A stretch of DNA of 7,204 nt, from the NCBI GenBank assembly GCA_012031475.1, contig JAAUTJ010000237.1, forward strand, positions 1 to 7,204, written 5' to 3'. This DNA comes from Leptolyngbyaceae cyanobacterium SM1_3_5 (GTDB lineage: Bacteria > Cyanobacteriota > Cyanobacteriia > Elainellales > Elainellaceae). A model generated the notes under the pieces. The model ran no database searches. It was not told the origin of the DNA and was given only the letters and a program-made list of their open reading frames with translations. Positions 5,907 through 7,204 of the stretch are shown piece by piece. The position numbers and the translations under genes are program-made. The stretch's first letter is position 1. Each line of letters starts with the position of its first letter.

Positions 5907-7130
5907 TTAGAGTTCTCCCCGAAAAGCTCTCTGAAGAAGGGAATTAAACGCTAAATTTGATTCTTCAGAAGCCGACTCGTGCTGTCTTCGCAATTGAGAA
6001 GTTTGCCAAACTATTTCCGCAAAACGCTCCTGAATATCTAAGGCAGGAATAGGTGCATTCATCTCTAACAGCTTCGCTTGAGAGACATTCAGCATTGAAC
6101 CGCTTGTTCCAGTAGCTTTCTTCGCAAGTAGGCTGCGGTACTCAGGATCTGCTAGTAGAAATCTTAAATATTCAACATTAGCAATTTTGGAGAATGTTTT
6201 TAATCCGCCACAACTTATCAGGTAGAAATAAACGCTCGCAGTCATTTTCAACTAAACAAGTAGCTGCAACTAATTCTCTTGTATTTGCTCTACTGAAAAG
6301 TAAATCGCCCCTTCGAGGAACAATTGGCGACTTCTTGAATGAAGGATTTTTAACTGCTTTATTCTCGTTAGGTTGAAAGCGTCCTGAAGTTACAGCGCTA
6401 ATCTTTAAAACACCCCATTCATCTTTCTCCTGCTTGCGATCTTCTCCATTTACACTCCATCCAGCTTCAATTTGCTGAATAACTTCACACATAGGAATTA
6501 CTTTCCAGCCCTTCGGATTTGTAGCCGGATTACCAAACATCTCCAGAAAAGCCGATCGCAACAATTCCTCAGTTAGAGCGATCACCTCTCGTCGTTTCCG
6601 TCGAACTGCATCAGCGCGATCGAGTATGGCAGCAATACGGCGCTGTTCTTCGATCGGGGGAAAGGGAATTTTGAGATCTTGAAATACAGGAGTTCTGATG
6701 TGAATTTGCGTACTACCGACCGTATAGCTTTTCATGTAAAGACGGAATGGCTCATAATTTGACAGCCATACTAGAAAGCTGGAATTTACTCGATCTTCAT
6801 CAATGCGAAATCCATAAGCACCTTGAGCCAAAATATACTGTTGGCTTGAAGATCGTGCTAAATCTGCAATTAATCCAATAGATGGGCCAGATGGCACGAG
6901 ATCTCTTAAAGTCACTGCTAAATAGGATTGATCAACAACCGATTTCTGATGGCTTTGAACAAAGTTTTCAGTAGTAAAAGTCTTCTTCTTTGAGTCAACT
7001 AGAACTGTGCCATTCTTCTAGATCGCGCCCTTGTGTAGCACAGGAAACCCTTGATCTGTAAAATCTTCCGGTTCAAAAGGTGCACCCCCCCTCCAATCCG
7101 AAGTTATATCAAATCCGGTTAATCACCCAT
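5907..7130 (-). pseudogene. hsdS: Type I restriction-modification specificity subunit HsdS, with two in-frame stops and a frameshift
   Basis: HsdS carries two target-recognition domains (TRDs) that choose the half-sites bound by the M2S methylase and R2M2S restriction complexes. Here the first TRD includes GFPVLHKGAI and TVLVDSKKKTFTTENF, then SYLAVTLRDLVPSGPSIG and ends with TQIHIRTPVFQDLKIPFPPI. The central helical spacer is EEQRRIAAILDRADAVRRK to RSAFLEMFG. The second TRD starts at NPKGWKVIPMCEVIQQIEAG and passes GRFQPNENKAVKNPS and PRRGDLLFSRANTRELVAA. The C-terminal repeat is MNAPIPALDIQERFAEI through LLQRAFRGEL, ending at TAA 5909-5907. The frame changes at the five-T run 6197-6201, where removing one base joins LPDKLWRIK to TFSKIANVEYLRFLL. 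A TAG at 7020-7018 and a TGA at 7125-7123 interrupt the same frame upstream. A start at ATG 7130 would give about 407 residues, a normal length, but needs one more shift just after it. Partner genes hsdM and hsdR are not in view; they may lie to the right. Confidence 0.88.
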
Positions 7131-7203
7131 AGTTAGCTGCGACCACTGGCGAACTAACTGCCTCTGCCCACCCATAGAAGTTCGTCAGCCCTCGGATCAG
7201 ATC
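7123..7203 (-). other. Unidentified reading-frame tail at the window edge, upstream of or part of hsdS
   Basis: The minus strand reads DLIRGLTNFYGWAEAV then SSPVVAANYG before a TGA at 7125-7123. This is in the same frame as the hsdS reading that follows. It could be the C-terminus of a preceding gene (an hsdM would be expected) whose stop overlaps a downstream ATG at 7130-7128, or hsdS coding sequence interrupted by a nonsense codon. I do not recognise the 26 residues as HsdM. Confidence 0.25.
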
Positions 7204-7204
7204 G

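Noticed and set aside
5874..5912. Direct repeat AGTTTAGAG (5874-5882 and 5904-5912)
   Set aside because: Nine bases in an AT-rich intergenic gap; expected by chance. There are no further units to suggest an array.
7018..7125. Stop-codon recoding (UGA/UAG read as an amino acid)
   Set aside because: Two different stop codons appear in one gene while all other genes in the window end normally, and there is no SECIS- or PYLIS-like structure. Mutation or error is simpler.
1..7204. CRISPR array, tRNA or rRNA genes
   Set aside because: No regularly spaced repeats of CRISPR length and no cloverleaf or rRNA-conserved stretches were seen on either strand.

Overview
The window is a mosaic. From about 815 to 7204 it reads like a cyanobacterial chromosome segment. 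It has moderate GC, frequent CGATCG/GCGATCGC words (exact GCGATCGC, the HIP1 octamer, at 988, 1325 and 2391), a cyanobacterial-type fused PutA, a Uma2-family protein and two insertion sequences of kinds common in cyanobacteria. The first ~815 bases are GC-rich, have no HIP1 words, and read on the minus strand as fragments of three unrelated genes joined end to end. These look like DNA from other bacteria, so either the assembly or template is chimeric or the segment is heavily rearranged.

Layout. 1-~318 (-): piece of an Ig-like repeat surface protein. ~319-660 (-): N-terminal piece of a multi-spanning, glycosyltransferase-like membrane protein. 670-~828 (-): ~50 residues of a biotin carboxylase domain, fused in frame to PutA through a shared Ala-Asp-Glu-Ala-Val stretch. 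~815-2443 (-): putA, with the proline dehydrogenase domain and only the first residues of the P5C dehydrogenase domain, broken by two frameshifts. 2444-2667: intergenic region with a 14-bp palindrome. 2668-3180 (+): intact 170-aa hypothetical protein resembling DUF6756, followed by a strong hairpin. 3253-4175: IS5-family (IS1031-like) element with terminal inverted repeats, a TTA target duplication and a transposase broken by a 1-base loss and a 14-bp tandem duplication. 4212-5231 (+): intact IS701-like transposase. 5212-5808 (-): Uma2-family nuclease-like protein whose last residues and stop codon lie inside the IS701-like element. 5907-7130 (-): type I restriction specificity subunit hsdS, with two in-frame stops and one frameshift. 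7123-7203 (-): unidentified reading-frame tail.

How it fits together. This is an accessory region: a restriction-modification specificity gene, a solo PD-(D/E)XK-type protein and two adjacent transposable elements next to a metabolic gene. Frameshifts are frequent and most can be repaired by one base in a short homopolymer (putA, IS5 transposase, hsdS, left-end fragments). That pattern suits uncorrected sequencing errors at least as well as true gene decay. The 14-bp duplication, the in-frame stops and the gene-to-gene junctions are not explained that way. I see no convincing new biological system. The most notable structures are the patchwork left end, a near-perfect inverted repeat bracketing the putA block, and the IS insertions that reshape neighbouring genes.
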